A stretch of DNA of 64,000 nucleotides from Amylibacter marinus (GTDB taxonomy: Bacteria; Pseudomonadota; Alphaproteobacteria; Rhodobacterales; Rhodobacteraceae). Each line of letters starts with the position of its first letter. Position 1 is the first letter of the stretch. The translations under genes were made by a program, and so were the position numbers. Of the stretch, positions 1 through 8,475 are shown piece by piece. The notes beneath the pieces were generated by a model. It did no database searches, was not told the origin of the DNA, and worked only from the letters and a program-made list of their open reading frames with translations. The stretch lies in assembly GCF_030160015.1 (NCBI RefSeq), contig NZ_BSNN01000001.1, positions 1-64,000 of the forward strand, read 5' to 3'.

Positions 1-199
1 TGAAAAAAAGAGCGGCTTGTGAAAGACTGAAATCAAAGTTCACTGCCGCGTGATTGAATGACACAGGAGAATGCGCCGATCGAGGGCGAATAAGGGGTGA
101 AAAAGTAACGCGATTGCCGCTATCTGTCTATCGGGGTGGCGGATGCAGCCTTTCGCGGCTAAGATTCGGTCATCCACCTTTAGTGAAAGAGCTATTTCA

Positions 200-1159
200 A
201 TGCGCTGTTTGTTAGTTACGTCTATTTGCAACGAGGGTAGTGCGGTTTGGGAATGGGTTGCCCATCATCTGAACGCAGGTTTTGACGATATAATAGTGTT
301 TCAAAATGACAGCACCGATGGAACGCGCAAGGCGCTATCGATTTTGCAGGAAATCGGGGCGATCAAGCTGTTCCTAAATGGGGGCGCGCAATCTGCTGAA
401 AAAAGAAATTGGCAGATGCGGGCCTACCGGCGGGTCTCGCAAATGCCAGAATACCACGATGCGGATTATGTCTTGGCATTGGATGGGGACGAATTTCTAT
501 GTGTGAAAACGCCAGAGCAAACCGTGCAGTCCTTGTTCAATCATGTTCCACAGGCCGATGAGATTCGACTCAATTGGAAGATTTTTGGGTCAGGGGATCA
601 TCAGGAACTATCAGGAGAGTTGATTACCGAGCGATTTACTATGGCTCAAAAGGATGATTTGATCCGCACCAAACCATCGGCATTCAAGACATTGTTCCGT
701 TCGGAGGCATTCAAACGCCCAGGTATTCATCGCCCGCGCGAGCCCTTGATAGCCCAGCCCGCAGAAACCAATGGCTCTGGAATGGCTGAGGGGAGTTTTG
801 ATAGCCATAACTGGTATAGCAGTGATCCCGAGGGGCGTCGCTTTGCCCAAATCAACCACTATATACTAAGGGACGCCCAGACGTTTTTGCTAAAGGCCCT
901 AAAGGGACGCCCTGGGTTCCCGCCTGTGGATGTAAACGCGGGTTATTGGGACATGTACAATATTAATGACGAACAGGATCTGATTCTACAGCAGCGGGTG
1001 TCACATCTAAGTGCAACCATGGAGCGGCTAAATGATCTATCCGGGGGGCGTTTGCTTAGCCTGCGCTTGATGGCCCTGCAAAAACAATTGGAAATGTTCG
1101 AACGGACCCAAGAGAACCCAGAACTGCGCGCACTATATGATCGGGTGTGCGCGCGTTAA
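200..1159 (+). CDS. Glycosyltransferase, family 2-like
   Basis: Probable 319-residue glycosyltransferase that would transfer a sugar to an envelope or capsule glycan; acceptor unknown. The N-terminus MRCLLVTSICNEG and the motif NDSTDG (residues 36-41) fit the nucleotide-sugar-binding start of the GT-A fold, and LALDGDEF (D95-D97) is the DxD-type metal site. An in-frame ATG lies 57 bases upstream (position 143), but the start at 200 is chosen because the conserved fold begins there and GAAAGAG sits about 10 bases before it. No signal peptide or membrane segment is seen, so it is probably cytoplasmic. It stands alone before a tRNA gene, so context gives no hint of its glycan. A second glycosyltransferase-like gene is at 18621-19478. 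Family call is firm; substrate is not known. Confidence 0.8.
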   Translation: MRCLLVTSICNEGSAVWEWVAHHLNAGFDDIIVFQNDSTDGTRKALSILQEIGAIKLFLNGGAQSAEKRNWQMRAYRRVSQMPEYHDADYVLALDGDEFLCVKTPEQTVQSLFNHVPQADEIRLNWKIFGSGDHQELSGELITERFTMAQKDDLIRTKPSAFKTLFRSEAFKRPGIHRPREPLIAQPAETNGSGMAEGSFDSHNWYSSDPEGRRFAQINHYILRDAQTFLLKALKGRPGFPPVDVNAGYWDMYNINDEQDLILQQRVSHLSATMERLNDLSGGRLLSLRLMALQKQLEMFERTQENPELRALYDRVCAR

Positions 1160-1220
1160 CCCATGCGCCGGTCTGTTCTTTGTTGCTTTTGAAAAATATC
1201 AAAACCGGTTCAGCATTCGC

Positions 1221-1249
1221 TTGCATTGCCTGTCCGCATTTCGTAAAGC
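1221..1249 (+). promoter_or_regulatory. Probable sigma-70 promoter of tRNA-Trp
   Basis: TTGCAT (1221-1226) and TAAAGC (1244-1249) are separated by 17 bases and end 16 bases before the tRNA. The -35 is good and the -10 is degenerate. Placement suits a stable-RNA promoter; this is inference from spacing only. Confidence 0.45.
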
Positions 1250-1265
1250 GTAACCACTTTGGTAT

Positions 1266-1341
1266 AGGGGTTTAGCTCAGTTGGTAGAGCATCGGTCTCC
1301 AAAACCGAGGGTCGTGGGTTCGAGTCCCTCAGCCCCTGCCA
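1266..1341 (+). tRNA. tRNA-Trp (anticodon CCA)
   Basis: A 76-base tRNA with encoded CCA end. The acceptor arm AGGGGTT (1266-1272) pairs with AGCCCCT (1331-1337), with one G-T pair. The anticodon loop CTCCAAA gives CCA, reading UGG. The D arm (GCTCAGTTGGTAGAGC) and T arm (GTGGGTTCGAGTCCCTC) are both normal. It appears to be a single-gene unit. Confidence 0.97.
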
Positions 1342-1354
1342 AAGTTTTGGTGTC

Positions 1355-1393
1355 AATCAATGTGCTAGCGTGAACTTTGACACATTGATTTTA
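1355..1393 (+). terminator. Inverted repeat, possible tRNA-Trp terminator
   Basis: AATCAATGTG (1355-1364) pairs perfectly with CACATTGATT (1381-1390) across a 16-base loop, followed by only a short TTA tract. The position 13 bases after the tRNA suits a transcript end, but the AT-rich stem and short T run make it a weak intrinsic terminator. It could instead be a protein-binding palindrome. Confidence 0.4.
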
Positions 1394-1683
1394 TCAGCTG
1401 GCTGTCATCCAAAACTCACTCCAGTCTACGCATTTTTGCGGAGCAGGAATATTGGCAGAAATTTACACCATATTTGATGCAACTAGAGAACGCTAAGGTT
1501 GCTTTTGAGGGATTGTCGCGGCTGACGGTATGCAGATCATCGATATGAGGCGAGATCAAGGCGTCACCACCTTGCGATATCACCTAAGGGTTGCAAGTGC
1601 ATGAATGAAAGAGTCAGCCTCCGACTTTCGGAAAATCGTTAATTTTTCGTATATAATTCCGTGATTTAATTGATTTTGCAAAA

Positions 1684-1713
1684 TTGTTACACAATCTATG
1701 CCTTCCTGTCACA
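1684..1713 (+). promoter_or_regulatory. PHO-box-like repeats before pstS
   Basis: TTGTTACA (1684-1691) and CTGTCACA (1706-1713) resemble the PhoB half-site CTGTCAT and lie exactly 22 bases apart, two 11-base PhoB repeat units. They end 66 bases before the pstS start. The regulator PhoB is encoded in the same cluster. The middle repeat (1695-1702) is poor. Inference: phosphate-starvation activation. Confidence 0.55.
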
Positions 1714-1779
1714 TAGGAATTCTAAACATTTCTCATCCGATAAGAATCGGGACGTATTAACTAAACCGAGGTCGAACTG

Positions 1780-2817
1780 ATGTTCACTAAAGCTCTATCC
1801 ATTACTGCTGTTGCCATGACAGCTGTCGCTGCACCTGCCTTCGCTGATCGCGATCAGCTGAAGATTGTTGGCTCATCTACTGTATTCCCGTTCTCTACAA
1901 CCGTTGCTGAACGCTTTGGTAAAAATACAGATTTCAAAACACCTGTTGTTGAATCAACTGGTTCTGGCGGTGGTTTGAAATTGTTCTGCGCTGGTGTTGG
2001 TGAAGCACATCCTGACATCACAAACGCGTCACGCCGGATCAAATCCTCCGAAGTGGAAAAATGTGCCGCAAACGGCATCAACGACATCGTAGAAGCTAAA
2101 ATCGGTTATGACGGCATTGTTTTGTCAAACTCGAAGCAAGCGACACAGTTTGACCTAACTTTGGCAGATATCTTCTTGGCATTGGCCAAAGATGTTCCAG
2201 CCGAAGAAGAGGGTAAACTACAAGCGAACCCTTATGTAACTTGGGATCAAGTGAACCCACAGTTGCCAGCAGTAAAAATCGAAGTATTGGGACCACCCCC
2301 GACATCTGGTACACGTGATGCATTCGTTGAGTTGGCAATGGAAGGCGGCTGTAAATCGGTTGCTTGGATCAAAGAATTGAAGAGCACTGATCGGGCTGCC
2401 TATAAATCATTGTGCCACACAATCCGCGAAGATGGCGCATATGTAGAAGCAGGCGAAAACGATAACCTGATCGTTCAAAAGCTACAGGCTAACCCAGCTG
2501 CTTTGGGCATCTTTGGCTTCTCTTTCCTAGAGCAAAACTCTGATGCGGTTCAAGGTTCCAAGATTAACGGTGTTGCGCCAGAATTTGAAGCAATCGCAGA
2601 GGGTACATATCCTGTTTCTCGCTCACTGTATTTCTATGTGAAGAAAGACCATGTTGGTGTCGTTCCAGGTGTTGCAGAGTTCTTGGCTGAATTCACATCA
2701 GAAGATGCTTGGGGTGAAGAGGGCTACCTAGCTGATAAGGGCCTGATCCCAATGACCGAAGCTGAGCGCGCTGAGTGGGCTGGTAAAATCACTGGTCTTA
2801 GCAACCTAGCGATGTAA
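1780..2817 (+). CDS. pstS: Phosphate ABC transporter, periplasmic binding protein
   Basis: Periplasmic receptor that binds inorganic phosphate and delivers it to the PstCAB importer. The 345-residue product opens with a Sec signal peptide (MFTKALSITAVAMTAVAAPAFA, cleavage after residue 22) and then IVGSSTVFPFS, the conserved phosphate-binding start of this family. Further binding loops are ESTGSGGG near residue 61 and TSGTRDAF near residue 176. It is the first gene of pstS-pstC-pstA-pstB-phoU-phoB. A hairpin after the stop codon separates it from pstC, which is usual where the binding protein must be made in excess. PHO-box-like repeats lie upstream. Identity is secure. Confidence 0.96.
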   Translation: MFTKALSITAVAMTAVAAPAFADRDQLKIVGSSTVFPFSTTVAERFGKNTDFKTPVVESTGSGGGLKLFCAGVGEAHPDITNASRRIKSSEVEKCAANGINDIVEAKIGYDGIVLSNSKQATQFDLTLADIFLALAKDVPAEEEGKLQANPYVTWDQVNPQLPAVKIEVLGPPPTSGTRDAFVELAMEGGCKSVAWIKELKSTDRAAYKSLCHTIREDGAYVEAGENDNLIVQKLQANPAALGIFGFSFLEQNSDAVQGSKINGVAPEFEAIAEGTYPVSRSLYFYVKKDHVGVVPGVAEFLAEFTSEDAWGEEGYLADKGLIPMTEAERAEWAGKITGLSNLAM

Positions 2818-2837
2818 ATCATTGCAATAGAATTTAG

Positions 2838-2865
2838 AAAGGGGCCCTTGGGCCTCTTTTTTTTT
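2838..2865 (+). terminator. Partial terminator between pstS and pstC
   Basis: AGGGGCCC and GGGCCTCT form a short GC-rich hairpin immediately followed by nine or more T residues, a good intrinsic terminator. Transcripts reading through would feed pstC onward, though pstC also seems to have its own PHO-box-like repeats. Confidence 0.8.
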
Positions 2866-2880
2866 GCGCGCTTGGGTATG

Positions 2881-2919
2881 TTTACAAAACCGTTACATAA
2901 CTGAAGTCTAAGCGTTACA
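2881..2919 (+). promoter_or_regulatory. PHO-box-like repeats before pstC
   Basis: TTTACA (2881-2886), GTTACA (2892-2897) and GTTACA (2914-2919) fall on an 11-base period (steps of 11 and 22). This mirrors the 22-base spacing before pstS. It suggests a second PhoB-activated promoter for pstCAB-phoU-phoB beyond the pstS terminator. Half-sites are degenerate relative to the enterobacterial consensus. Confidence 0.5.
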
Positions 2920-2981
2920 TAGAAAATCTATTGTTAACCTGTTCGTAAGAATCGGACAGGAATATAAACTGGGGACTGCCT

Positions 2982-3950
2982 ATGACTGCCAAGGCTCAAT
3001 CTAATCCAACCGATTTCATCATCAACACCGGCAATAGAACAAAGATTGGCGAAAGCATTCTTAAGCTTACCATGATCCTATGTTCTCTTGTTGCTGTTGG
3101 GGTTACAATTGGTATCGTGCTTTCGCTGGTCGTAGAGGCCATCGAGTTTTTTAAAAAAATTCCGATTACGGAGTTTTTGTTTTCAACTGAATGGTCACCG
3201 CAGACCGCTCTGCGAACAGATCAGGTCGCGGCAGAGGGTAAGTTTGGGGTCATCCCCTTATTTACCGGTACGTTGTTGATCTCTGCAATCGCCATGGTGG
3301 TCGCCACACCGCTGGGGCTCGCATCTGCAATTTTTCTAGCGGAATATGCCAGTAAACGCTCGCGTGATGTGATCAAGCCAATGCTGGAAATTCTGGCCGG
3401 TATCCCAACGGTTGTTTACGGATTTTTCGCTGCATTGACGGTCGCGCCATTTATCCGCTGGACAGGCAGCAGTGTCGGTCTGGAGGTCGCATCAGAAAGC
3501 GCACTTGCGGCTGGTCTGGTCATGGGAATCATGATTGTGCCTTTGATTTCATCTCTGTCAGATGATGTGATCAACGCAGTACCCCAGGCCATGCGTGATG
3601 CCTCGATGGGGCTGGGTGCAACCCAGGCCGAGACCATCCGTCAGGTGATTTTACCCGCTGCAATTCCTGGAATTGCTGGCAGCCTTTTGTTGGCCGCCTC
3701 CCGTGCGATCGGTGAAACAATGATTGTGGTGATGGCGGCTGGATTGGCCGCAAATCTTACCGCGAACCCGTTAGATGCCGTGACCACCATTACTGCGCAA
3801 ATCGTTGCCCTACTTACTGGGGACCAAGAATTTGATAGCGCAAAAACCCTATCCGCATTCGCCCTTGGCCTGTTATTGTTCATGGCAACCCTGTTGTTGA
3901 ACTATTTCAGCCTGCGTATCGTGAAGAAATATAGAGAACAATATGACTAG
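2982..3950 (+). CDS. pstC: Phosphate ABC transporter permease PstC
   Basis: One of two inner-membrane permeases of the high-affinity phosphate importer. The 322 residues hold about six membrane segments; the first is near residues 28-52. The binding-protein-dependent permease signature (EILAGIPTVVYGFFAA, then PLISSLSDDVINAVPQAMRDASMGLGAT) is the loop that docks on PstB. The start at 2982 is preceded by GGGGA at a normal distance. The coding end overlaps the start of pstA by eight bases, so the two are probably translationally coupled. Length is normal for the family. Confidence 0.95.
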   Translation: MTAKAQSNPTDFIINTGNRTKIGESILKLTMILCSLVAVGVTIGIVLSLVVEAIEFFKKIPITEFLFSTEWSPQTALRTDQVAAEGKFGVIPLFTGTLLISAIAMVVATPLGLASAIFLAEYASKRSRDVIKPMLEILAGIPTVVYGFFAALTVAPFIRWTGSSVGLEVASESALAAGLVMGIMIVPLISSLSDDVINAVPQAMRDASMGLGATQAETIRQVILPAAIPGIAGSLLLAASRAIGETMIVVMAAGLAANLTANPLDAVTTITAQIVALLTGDQEFDSAKTLSAFALGLLLFMATLLLNYFSLRIVKKYREQYD

Positions 3951-5211
3951 TACAAACACCAGTTTTCTTAAGGGCCAAGCGCACCTTACAAAACGTCACC
4001 GTGCCGAGACGCGTTTCCAGATGATGGGCCGCTTTGCTATTGCACTGTCGCTAGCGTTTCTGATCTTTATGGTTGGATCTATCTTTTGGCAGGGGAAAAG
4101 TGCCCTACAAACGCATCAGATAGCGTTGAAGTTGGATCTGTCCGCCAAAAACGTTGATCCGGCAGATATCCGTAGCGCACGTTTTGACGCGATAATCAAA
4201 GCAGCCCTGCGCGAAACTTTCCCGGATGCCACAAAACGAGCAGAAAAAAGAAAGCTATATGGTTTGGTCAGTACGGATGCTGGTTTCGAATTGCGCAATC
4301 AAATAGAAGAGGACCCCAGCATTTTGGGAGGCACTCAGATTATTTGGGTAAGTGCCTCGGATGATGTGGATATCTTCTCCAAGGGACAGATTGACCGGCA
4401 TGTACCGGAAAGTGATCGTCGCCTTGATGATCAACAAATCGGGTGGATCGACAACTTGGCAGAAAACGGTGCGATCAAATCGGTTTTCAACACCAAGTTC
4501 TTTACCAATGGCGATAGCCGTGAACCGGAATTGGCCGGAATCCTAAGCGCCTTGGTTGGATCAGCCCTGTCTTTGTCGGTCTGTTTTCTACTATCATTCC
4601 CTATTGGAATCCTATCTGCGGTCTACCTAGAGGAATTTGCGCCTAAAAACCGCTGGTCTGATATCATCGAGATCAATATTAACAACCTAGCGGCGGTGCC
4701 CTCGATTGTATTTGGTCTACTAGGGCTGTCAATTTTCCTAAGCACCTTCGGCCTGCCACGTTCGTCACCACTGGTTGGTGGGATGGTCTTGTCGCTAATG
4801 ACCCTGCCTACGATTATCATCGCTTCACGCGCCAGCCTGCGTGCGGTTCCTCCGTCAATCCGCGAGGCGGCTCTGGGGATGGGTGCAAGCCCCGTACAGG
4901 CCACCTTCCATCATGTTGCACCCTTGGCTTTGCCTGGGATGTTTACAGGGGCGATTGTGGGTATGGCGCGGGCCTTGGGTGATACCGCACCATTGTTGAT
5001 GATTGGTATGGTCGCCTTTATCGTAGACGTGCCCAAAAGCTTCCTTGAGCCGGCAACAGCGCTACCTGTACAAATCTTCCTTTGGGCGGATGCGCCTGAA
5101 CGAGCCTTCTTAGAAAAAACATCTGCGGCGATTATCGTTTTGCTTCTGTTCCTTGTTTTGATGAACATTGCAGCGATTATCCTGCGTAAGAAATACGAAC
5201 TGAGGTTTTAA
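3943..5211 (+). CDS. pstA: Phosphate ABC transporter permease PstA
   Basis: Second inner-membrane permease of the phosphate importer, 422 residues. It is longer than enterobacterial PstA because of an N-terminal DUF3333-type region: one membrane segment near residues 27-48 followed by about 150 extracytoplasmic residues. The permease domain occupies about residues 200-420, with the PstB-docking motif [14 protein letters not shown]. The N-terminal extension is common in alphaproteobacterial PstA. The gene overlaps pstC by eight bases and is followed by pstB after two bases, so it is inside one operon. Confidence 0.94.
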   Translation: MTSTNTSFLKGQAHLTKRHRAETRFQMMGRFAIALSLAFLIFMVGSIFWQGKSALQTHQIALKLDLSAKNVDPADIRSARFDAIIKAALRETFPDATKRAEKRKLYGLVSTDAGFELRNQIEEDPSILGGTQIIWVSASDDVDIFSKGQIDRHVPESDRRLDDQQIGWIDNLAENGAIKSVFNTKFFTNGDSREPELAGILSALVGSALSLSVCFLLSFPIGILSAVYLEEFAPKNRWSDIIEININNLAAVPSIVFGLLGLSIFLSTFGLPRSSPLVGGMVLSLMTLPTIIIASRASLRAVPPSIREAALGMGASPVQATFHHVAPLALPGMFTGAIVGMARALGDTAPLLMIGMVAFIVDVPKSFLEPATALPVQIFLWADAPERAFLEKTSAAIIVLLLFLVLMNIAAIILRKKYELRF

Positions 5212-5213
5212 TA

Positions 5214-5978
5214 ATGACAAAGACCCCCATCATAACCGCACGCGATGTGGATGTATTCTATGGCCAGAAACAAGCCCTAGACAAAATTAACCTAGAGATC
5301 CCCGAAAATAAGGTGACCTCGCTGATTGGCCCATCTGGATGTGGTAAAACCACCTTCTTACGCTGTATCAACCGCATGAATGATTTGGTTGATATTTGTC
5401 GCGTCGAAGGCGAGATTAAAATAGCAGATCAGGATATCTATGCCGCCAATGTGGATGTGGTTGCCTTGCGGTCTCAGGTCGGGATGGTTTTCCAGAAGCC
5501 AAACCCATTCCCGAAATCGATTTTTGACAATGTGGCCTATGGCCCGCGCATTCACGGTCTAACCAGCAGCAAAGCCGAAATGGAAGAGCTGGTCGAGTGG
5601 TCATTGATTAAGGCCGGATTATGGGAAGAGGTAAAAGACCGCCTACAGGAAACCGGAACCGGTCTATCTGGTGGGCAGCAACAGCGCCTGTGTATTGCGC
5701 GCGCAATTGCTGTGAAGCCCCGCGTCGTCTTGATGGACGAGCCTTGTTCAGCACTCGATCCTATCGCCACCGCGATTATCGAAGAATTGATTGATGAGCT
5801 TCGCAAAAACTTTACCATTATCATTGTAACTCACTCTATGCAGCAGGCTGCACGGGTATCACAACGCACGGCGTTCTTCCACATGGGTAACCTTGTGGAA
5901 AGCGGCCCAACCAAAACAATTTTCACATCGCCCAAAGATGAGCGCACCCAAAACTATATTACAGGTCGGATCGGATAG
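5214..5978 (+). CDS. pstB: Phosphate ABC transporter ATPase PstB
   Basis: Cytoplasmic ATPase powering phosphate import. In 254 residues it shows Walker [10 protein letters not shown] (39-47), signature LSGGQ (151-155) and Walker B VVLMDE (171-176). The segment [22 protein letters not shown] is the typical PstB Q-loop region. Full normal length. It begins two bases after pstA and ends eight bases before phoU. Together with PhoU it also reports phosphate status to the PhoR/PhoB system in other bacteria. Confidence 0.97.
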   Translation: MTKTPIITARDVDVFYGQKQALDKINLEIPENKVTSLIGPSGCGKTTFLRCINRMNDLVDICRVEGEIKIADQDIYAANVDVVALRSQVGMVFQKPNPFPKSIFDNVAYGPRIHGLTSSKAEMEELVEWSLIKAGLWEEVKDRLQETGTGLSGGQQQRLCIARAIAVKPRVVLMDEPCSALDPIATAIIEELIDELRKNFTIIIVTHSMQQAARVSQRTAFFHMGNLVESGPTKTIFTSPKDERTQNYITGRIG

Positions 5979-5986
5979 GAAAGACA

Positions 5987-6652
5987 ATGGAACATACTCA
6001 TATCGTTACACGGTTTGATAAAGACCTAAGTGAAATTGAACAGCTATTGGTCGAAATGGCCGACAAGATAGCAGTACAAATCAAAGATGCGGCACAAGCC
6101 TTGCAATCTGGCGATGATGCATTGGCCAAAAAGGTGATCAAAGGCGACAGCGCGATCAATCGCCTCGAAGAAAAGATTGACGAAAAGGCCATCCGATTGA
6201 TCGCCTTGCGTCAACCAATGGCCGAGGATTTGCGCAGCGCCATTACCACGCTAAAGGTTTCTACCAGCCTTGAGCGCATGGGTGATTACGCCAAGACCTT
6301 GTCCTACCGCGCCCGCGAGTTGGATGATTTGTCAAAGTTGAAACCTGTTTTGCGCAGTATTTCGGAAATGTCAGACAAAATCACGGCGATGCTGGATATG
6401 GTTATGGAGGCCTATGTTAACCGTGATCTAGACAAGGCAATGAAAGCGCGTGAGGCGGATCAAGATGTCAACGACAAGACAGATGCGCTGTTTCGCGAAT
6501 TGTTGACCTATATGATGGAAAACCCACGCAATATAGAGGCCTGCACGCATCTGTTGTTTATTTCGAAGAACATCGAGCGTTCTGGCGACCAAGTGACCAA
6601 TATTGCAGAACAGGTGCACTACCTTGTTACTGGCGAACTGTTAGAAGAGTAA
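5987..6652 (+). CDS. phoU: Phosphate signalling protein PhoU
   Basis: Negative regulator that couples PstSCAB occupancy to the PhoR/PhoB two-component system and damps phosphate uptake. The 221-residue helical protein has two PhoU repeats (about residues 20-105 and 122-208); the second includes NIEACTHLLFISKNIERSGDQVTNIAE, reported here only as positions 182-208, and the E/D-rich motifs that bind metal clusters in structures of the family. It lies between pstB and phoB with 8-base and 4-base gaps, so it is co-transcribed with both. Confidence 0.95.
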   Translation: MEHTHIVTRFDKDLSEIEQLLVEMADKIAVQIKDAAQALQSGDDALAKKVIKGDSAINRLEEKIDEKAIRLIALRQPMAEDLRSAITTLKVSTSLERMGDYAKTLSYRARELDDLSKLKPVLRSISEMSDKITAMLDMVMEAYVNRDLDKAMKAREADQDVNDKTDALFRELLTYMMENPRNIEACTHLLFISKNIERSGDQVTNIAEQVHYLVTGELLEE

Positions 6653-6656
6653 ACCG

Positions 6657-7355
6657 ATGTCTGTTGGTAACCCCAGAATTCTGATTGTCGAAGACGAACC
6701 TTCTCAACTTGAGCTTCTTTCCTATAACCTAGGTGTCGAGGGTTATGATGTTCTGAGGGCTGAAACAGGTGAAGAGGGGCTGTTGCATCTGAAGGAGGGT
6801 CATGTCGACCTGATCCTACTGGACTGGATGTTACCTCAGATTTCAGGGCTAGAGGTCTGCCGGCAAATTAAGCGAGACCGGGCCACGCAAAATATACCTG
6901 TGATAATGTTAACTGCGCGCGGCGAAGAAGATGACAAGGTGCGTGGGCTAGACACAGGGGCGGATGATTTTATCGTAAAGCCCTATTCTATCAAAGAGCT
7001 TCTAGCGCGGGTGCGCGCTGGATTGCGCAGCCGCGGTAGCACAGGCGCCGAGGTGCTATCCTATGAGGCCTTGTACATGGACAAAGTCCGCCATGTAGTC
7101 AGCGCCGCAGGAAAGCAGATTGTACTTGGGCCGCTGGAATTCAAATTGTTGCGGGTCTTCATGGAAGCCCCAGGTCGCGTGTTTTCGCGCGATCAGCTGC
7201 TGGAACGGGTTTGGGAAAACAACCTAGAGGTCGAAACCCGCACTGTGGATGTGCATATTGGCCGCCTACGCAAGCAATTGAATTCTGCGATCGATCAAAA
7301 ATACATCCGCACGGTGCGGGGATTTGGTTATTCGTTGGATAGCGGTTTAGAATAA
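6657..7355 (+). CDS. phoB: Phosphate regulon response regulator PhoB
   Basis: OmpR-type response regulator that activates phosphate-starvation genes. In 232 residues the receiver domain (about 7-120) has the acidic pair E12-D13, phospho-acceptor D56, switch residue T86 and K108. The winged-helix DNA-binding domain (about 135-230) includes TRTVDVHIGRLRKQL. It closes the pst operon, four bases after phoU. Its usual kinase PhoR is not in the window, so the sensor must be elsewhere or is another kinase. It ends eight bases from the convergent Lrp-type gene with no visible terminator between. Confidence 0.94.
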   Translation: MSVGNPRILIVEDEPSQLELLSYNLGVEGYDVLRAETGEEGLLHLKEGHVDLILLDWMLPQISGLEVCRQIKRDRATQNIPVIMLTARGEEDDKVRGLDTGADDFIVKPYSIKELLARVRAGLRSRGSTGAEVLSYEALYMDKVRHVVSAAGKQIVLGPLEFKLLRVFMEAPGRVFSRDQLLERVWENNLEVETRTVDVHIGRLRKQLNSAIDQKYIRTVRGFGYSLDSGLE

Positions 7356-7363
7356 ATCCTGAT

Positions 7364-7834
7364 CTAGGAGCGCGAAAAGTAGCTTGCCTCGTTGGCCACG
7401 GTTTCCATCACCGCAAAAGAACTGGTCTGCAGTATGCTGGGTAGGTTGTTTAACTTCTCGCCCAGAACTTCGCGGAAATGTGCCATGTCGCGTGTGCGAA
7501 TGGTGAGCAAGTAATCAAATGACGCGGCAACCATCAGGCAACTTTCGACCTCGGGAATCTCTTTGATCGCGCGATTAAATTCGGTCAGCGAGGTTGCCCC
7601 ATTTGCTGAAAGCGATACCTGAACCACGGTCAAATGAGCGCGGCCAAGGCGCTCCATATCCAAAATCGCTTTGTACTTTTTTATGTACCCCGTTCTTTCC
7701 AGCCGTTTAACGCGCTCGGAACATGGGGTGTTGCTAAGATTGATTCGTGCTGCAAGATCAACAATTGATAGGCGCCCATTGGCCTCTAACTCCTCCAGAA
7801 TTCGAAGATCAATTTTATCTAAATCCCTGCCCAT
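7364..7834 (-). CDS. Lrp/AsnC-family transcriptional regulator
   Basis: A 156-residue feast/famine regulator. The N-terminal helix-turn-helix (about residues 5-60; LDKIDLRILEELEANGRLS, then NLSNTPCSERVKRLERTGYI) is followed by a RAM ligand-binding domain (about 70-150) expected to bind an amino acid. It is transcribed away from a universal stress protein and an alanine-type symporter, with a palindrome in the shared upstream region, so amino-acid-responsive control of the symporter is a reasonable inference. The N-terminal region resembles regulators of the proline/leucine-responsive type, but the ligand cannot be told from sequence. Confidence 0.9.
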   Translation of the reverse strand: MGRDLDKIDLRILEELEANGRLSIVDLAARINLSNTPCSERVKRLERTGYIKKYKAILDMERLGRAHLTVVQVSLSANGATSLTEFNRAIKEIPEVESCLMVAASFDYLLTIRTRDMAHFREVLGEKLNNLPSILQTSSFAVMETVANEASYFSRS

Positions 7835-7908
7835 TGGTAATTTTCCCTAAAAATATGAGATTATTTAGCAAATATAGTGTTAATTTCCCCAAAAAGAAAG
7901 CCTATTCC

Positions 7909-7923
7909 TAGTGTATATCACTA
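7909..7923. promoter_or_regulatory. Palindromic operator candidate (lrp-type / usp)
   Basis: TAGTG (7909-7913) and CACTA (7919-7923) are perfect inverted arms around TATAT. TAGTGT occurs twice more in the same divergent region (7875-7880 and 7973-7978). Lrp-family proteins bind multiple AT-rich palindromes near their own promoter, so this may be an autoregulatory site; inference from position. Confidence 0.4.
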
Positions 7924-8029
7924 TTCTATCCCCTTAACCATAAATGCGAGAGTTATACAACCTAGTGTTGTGCATCTGTAAAATTAATCGCAAATTTGGT
8001 TAAGATTTTTGCATAAAAGGAGAGAGTGC

Positions 8030-8467
8030 ATGACTGTAAAACTAGTAGTGGGGCTTGATGGTGCCGAGACGGGTAGCCGTGCTCTTGCATTTGCCAAAGA
8101 GCTGGGAGGCCGTATTGACGATTGCGAACTGATTGCAATTTATGTGATCGAGTGGTCGCCGTTTTCATTTCAAACAGCCGAGGAAAATGCCAAACGTCAC
8201 AAACGTCGTGAAGAGGAGCTGGAAACAGCAACAACCCGCATTGTGGATCCTGCGGTCGCAGAATTGAAAGCCGCCGGTTTCAAGGCGCGCGGTATTGTTC
8301 AGCATGGGGATGTTGCGGAAACACTGAACAAGCTTACCGTATCCAATGGGGCATCACAGATCATTGTGGGCCGCACATCTGATAGCGGTATTGCCAAACG
8401 CATTTTCGGCAGCGCCACCCAGAATTTGGTGATGCATGCCGATGTACCAGTCACGGTCGTAGGATAG
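8030..8467 (+). CDS. Universal stress protein, UspA family
   Basis: Small cytoplasmic stress protein, 145 residues, single Usp domain. The N-terminus KLVVGLDGAETGSRAL is the nucleotide-site start, and the C-terminus has IIVGRTSDSGIAKRIFGSAT, the glycine-rich ATP-binding motif followed by VPVTVVG. The start at 8030 is chosen over an upstream TTG at 8009 because AAGGAGAG lies at 8017-8024. It precedes a symporter by eight bases, so the two probably share a transcript. Usp genes beside transporters are common in marine alphaproteobacteria; a regulatory role on transport is possible but unproven. Confidence 0.88.
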   Translation: MTVKLVVGLDGAETGSRALAFAKELGGRIDDCELIAIYVIEWSPFSFQTAEENAKRHKRREEELETATTRIVDPAVAELKAAGFKARGIVQHGDVAETLNKLTVSNGASQIIVGRTSDSGIAKRIFGSATQNLVMHADVPVTVVG

Positions 8468-8475
8468 GGGATATT

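Larger units (their letters stand above)
1342..1779. other. Intergenic stretch, tRNA-Trp to pstS
   Basis: 438 bases without a supportable gene. It holds an inverted repeat just after the tRNA (1355-1390) and the PHO-box-like repeats just before pstS. The middle (about 1400-1660) contains only very short open frames without ribosome binding sites; I see no recognisable remnant. Confidence 0.6.

Noticed and set aside
1400-1660. Possible decayed gene between tRNA-Trp and pstS
   Set aside because: Only short frames without start signals; none resembles a known protein end or transposase.
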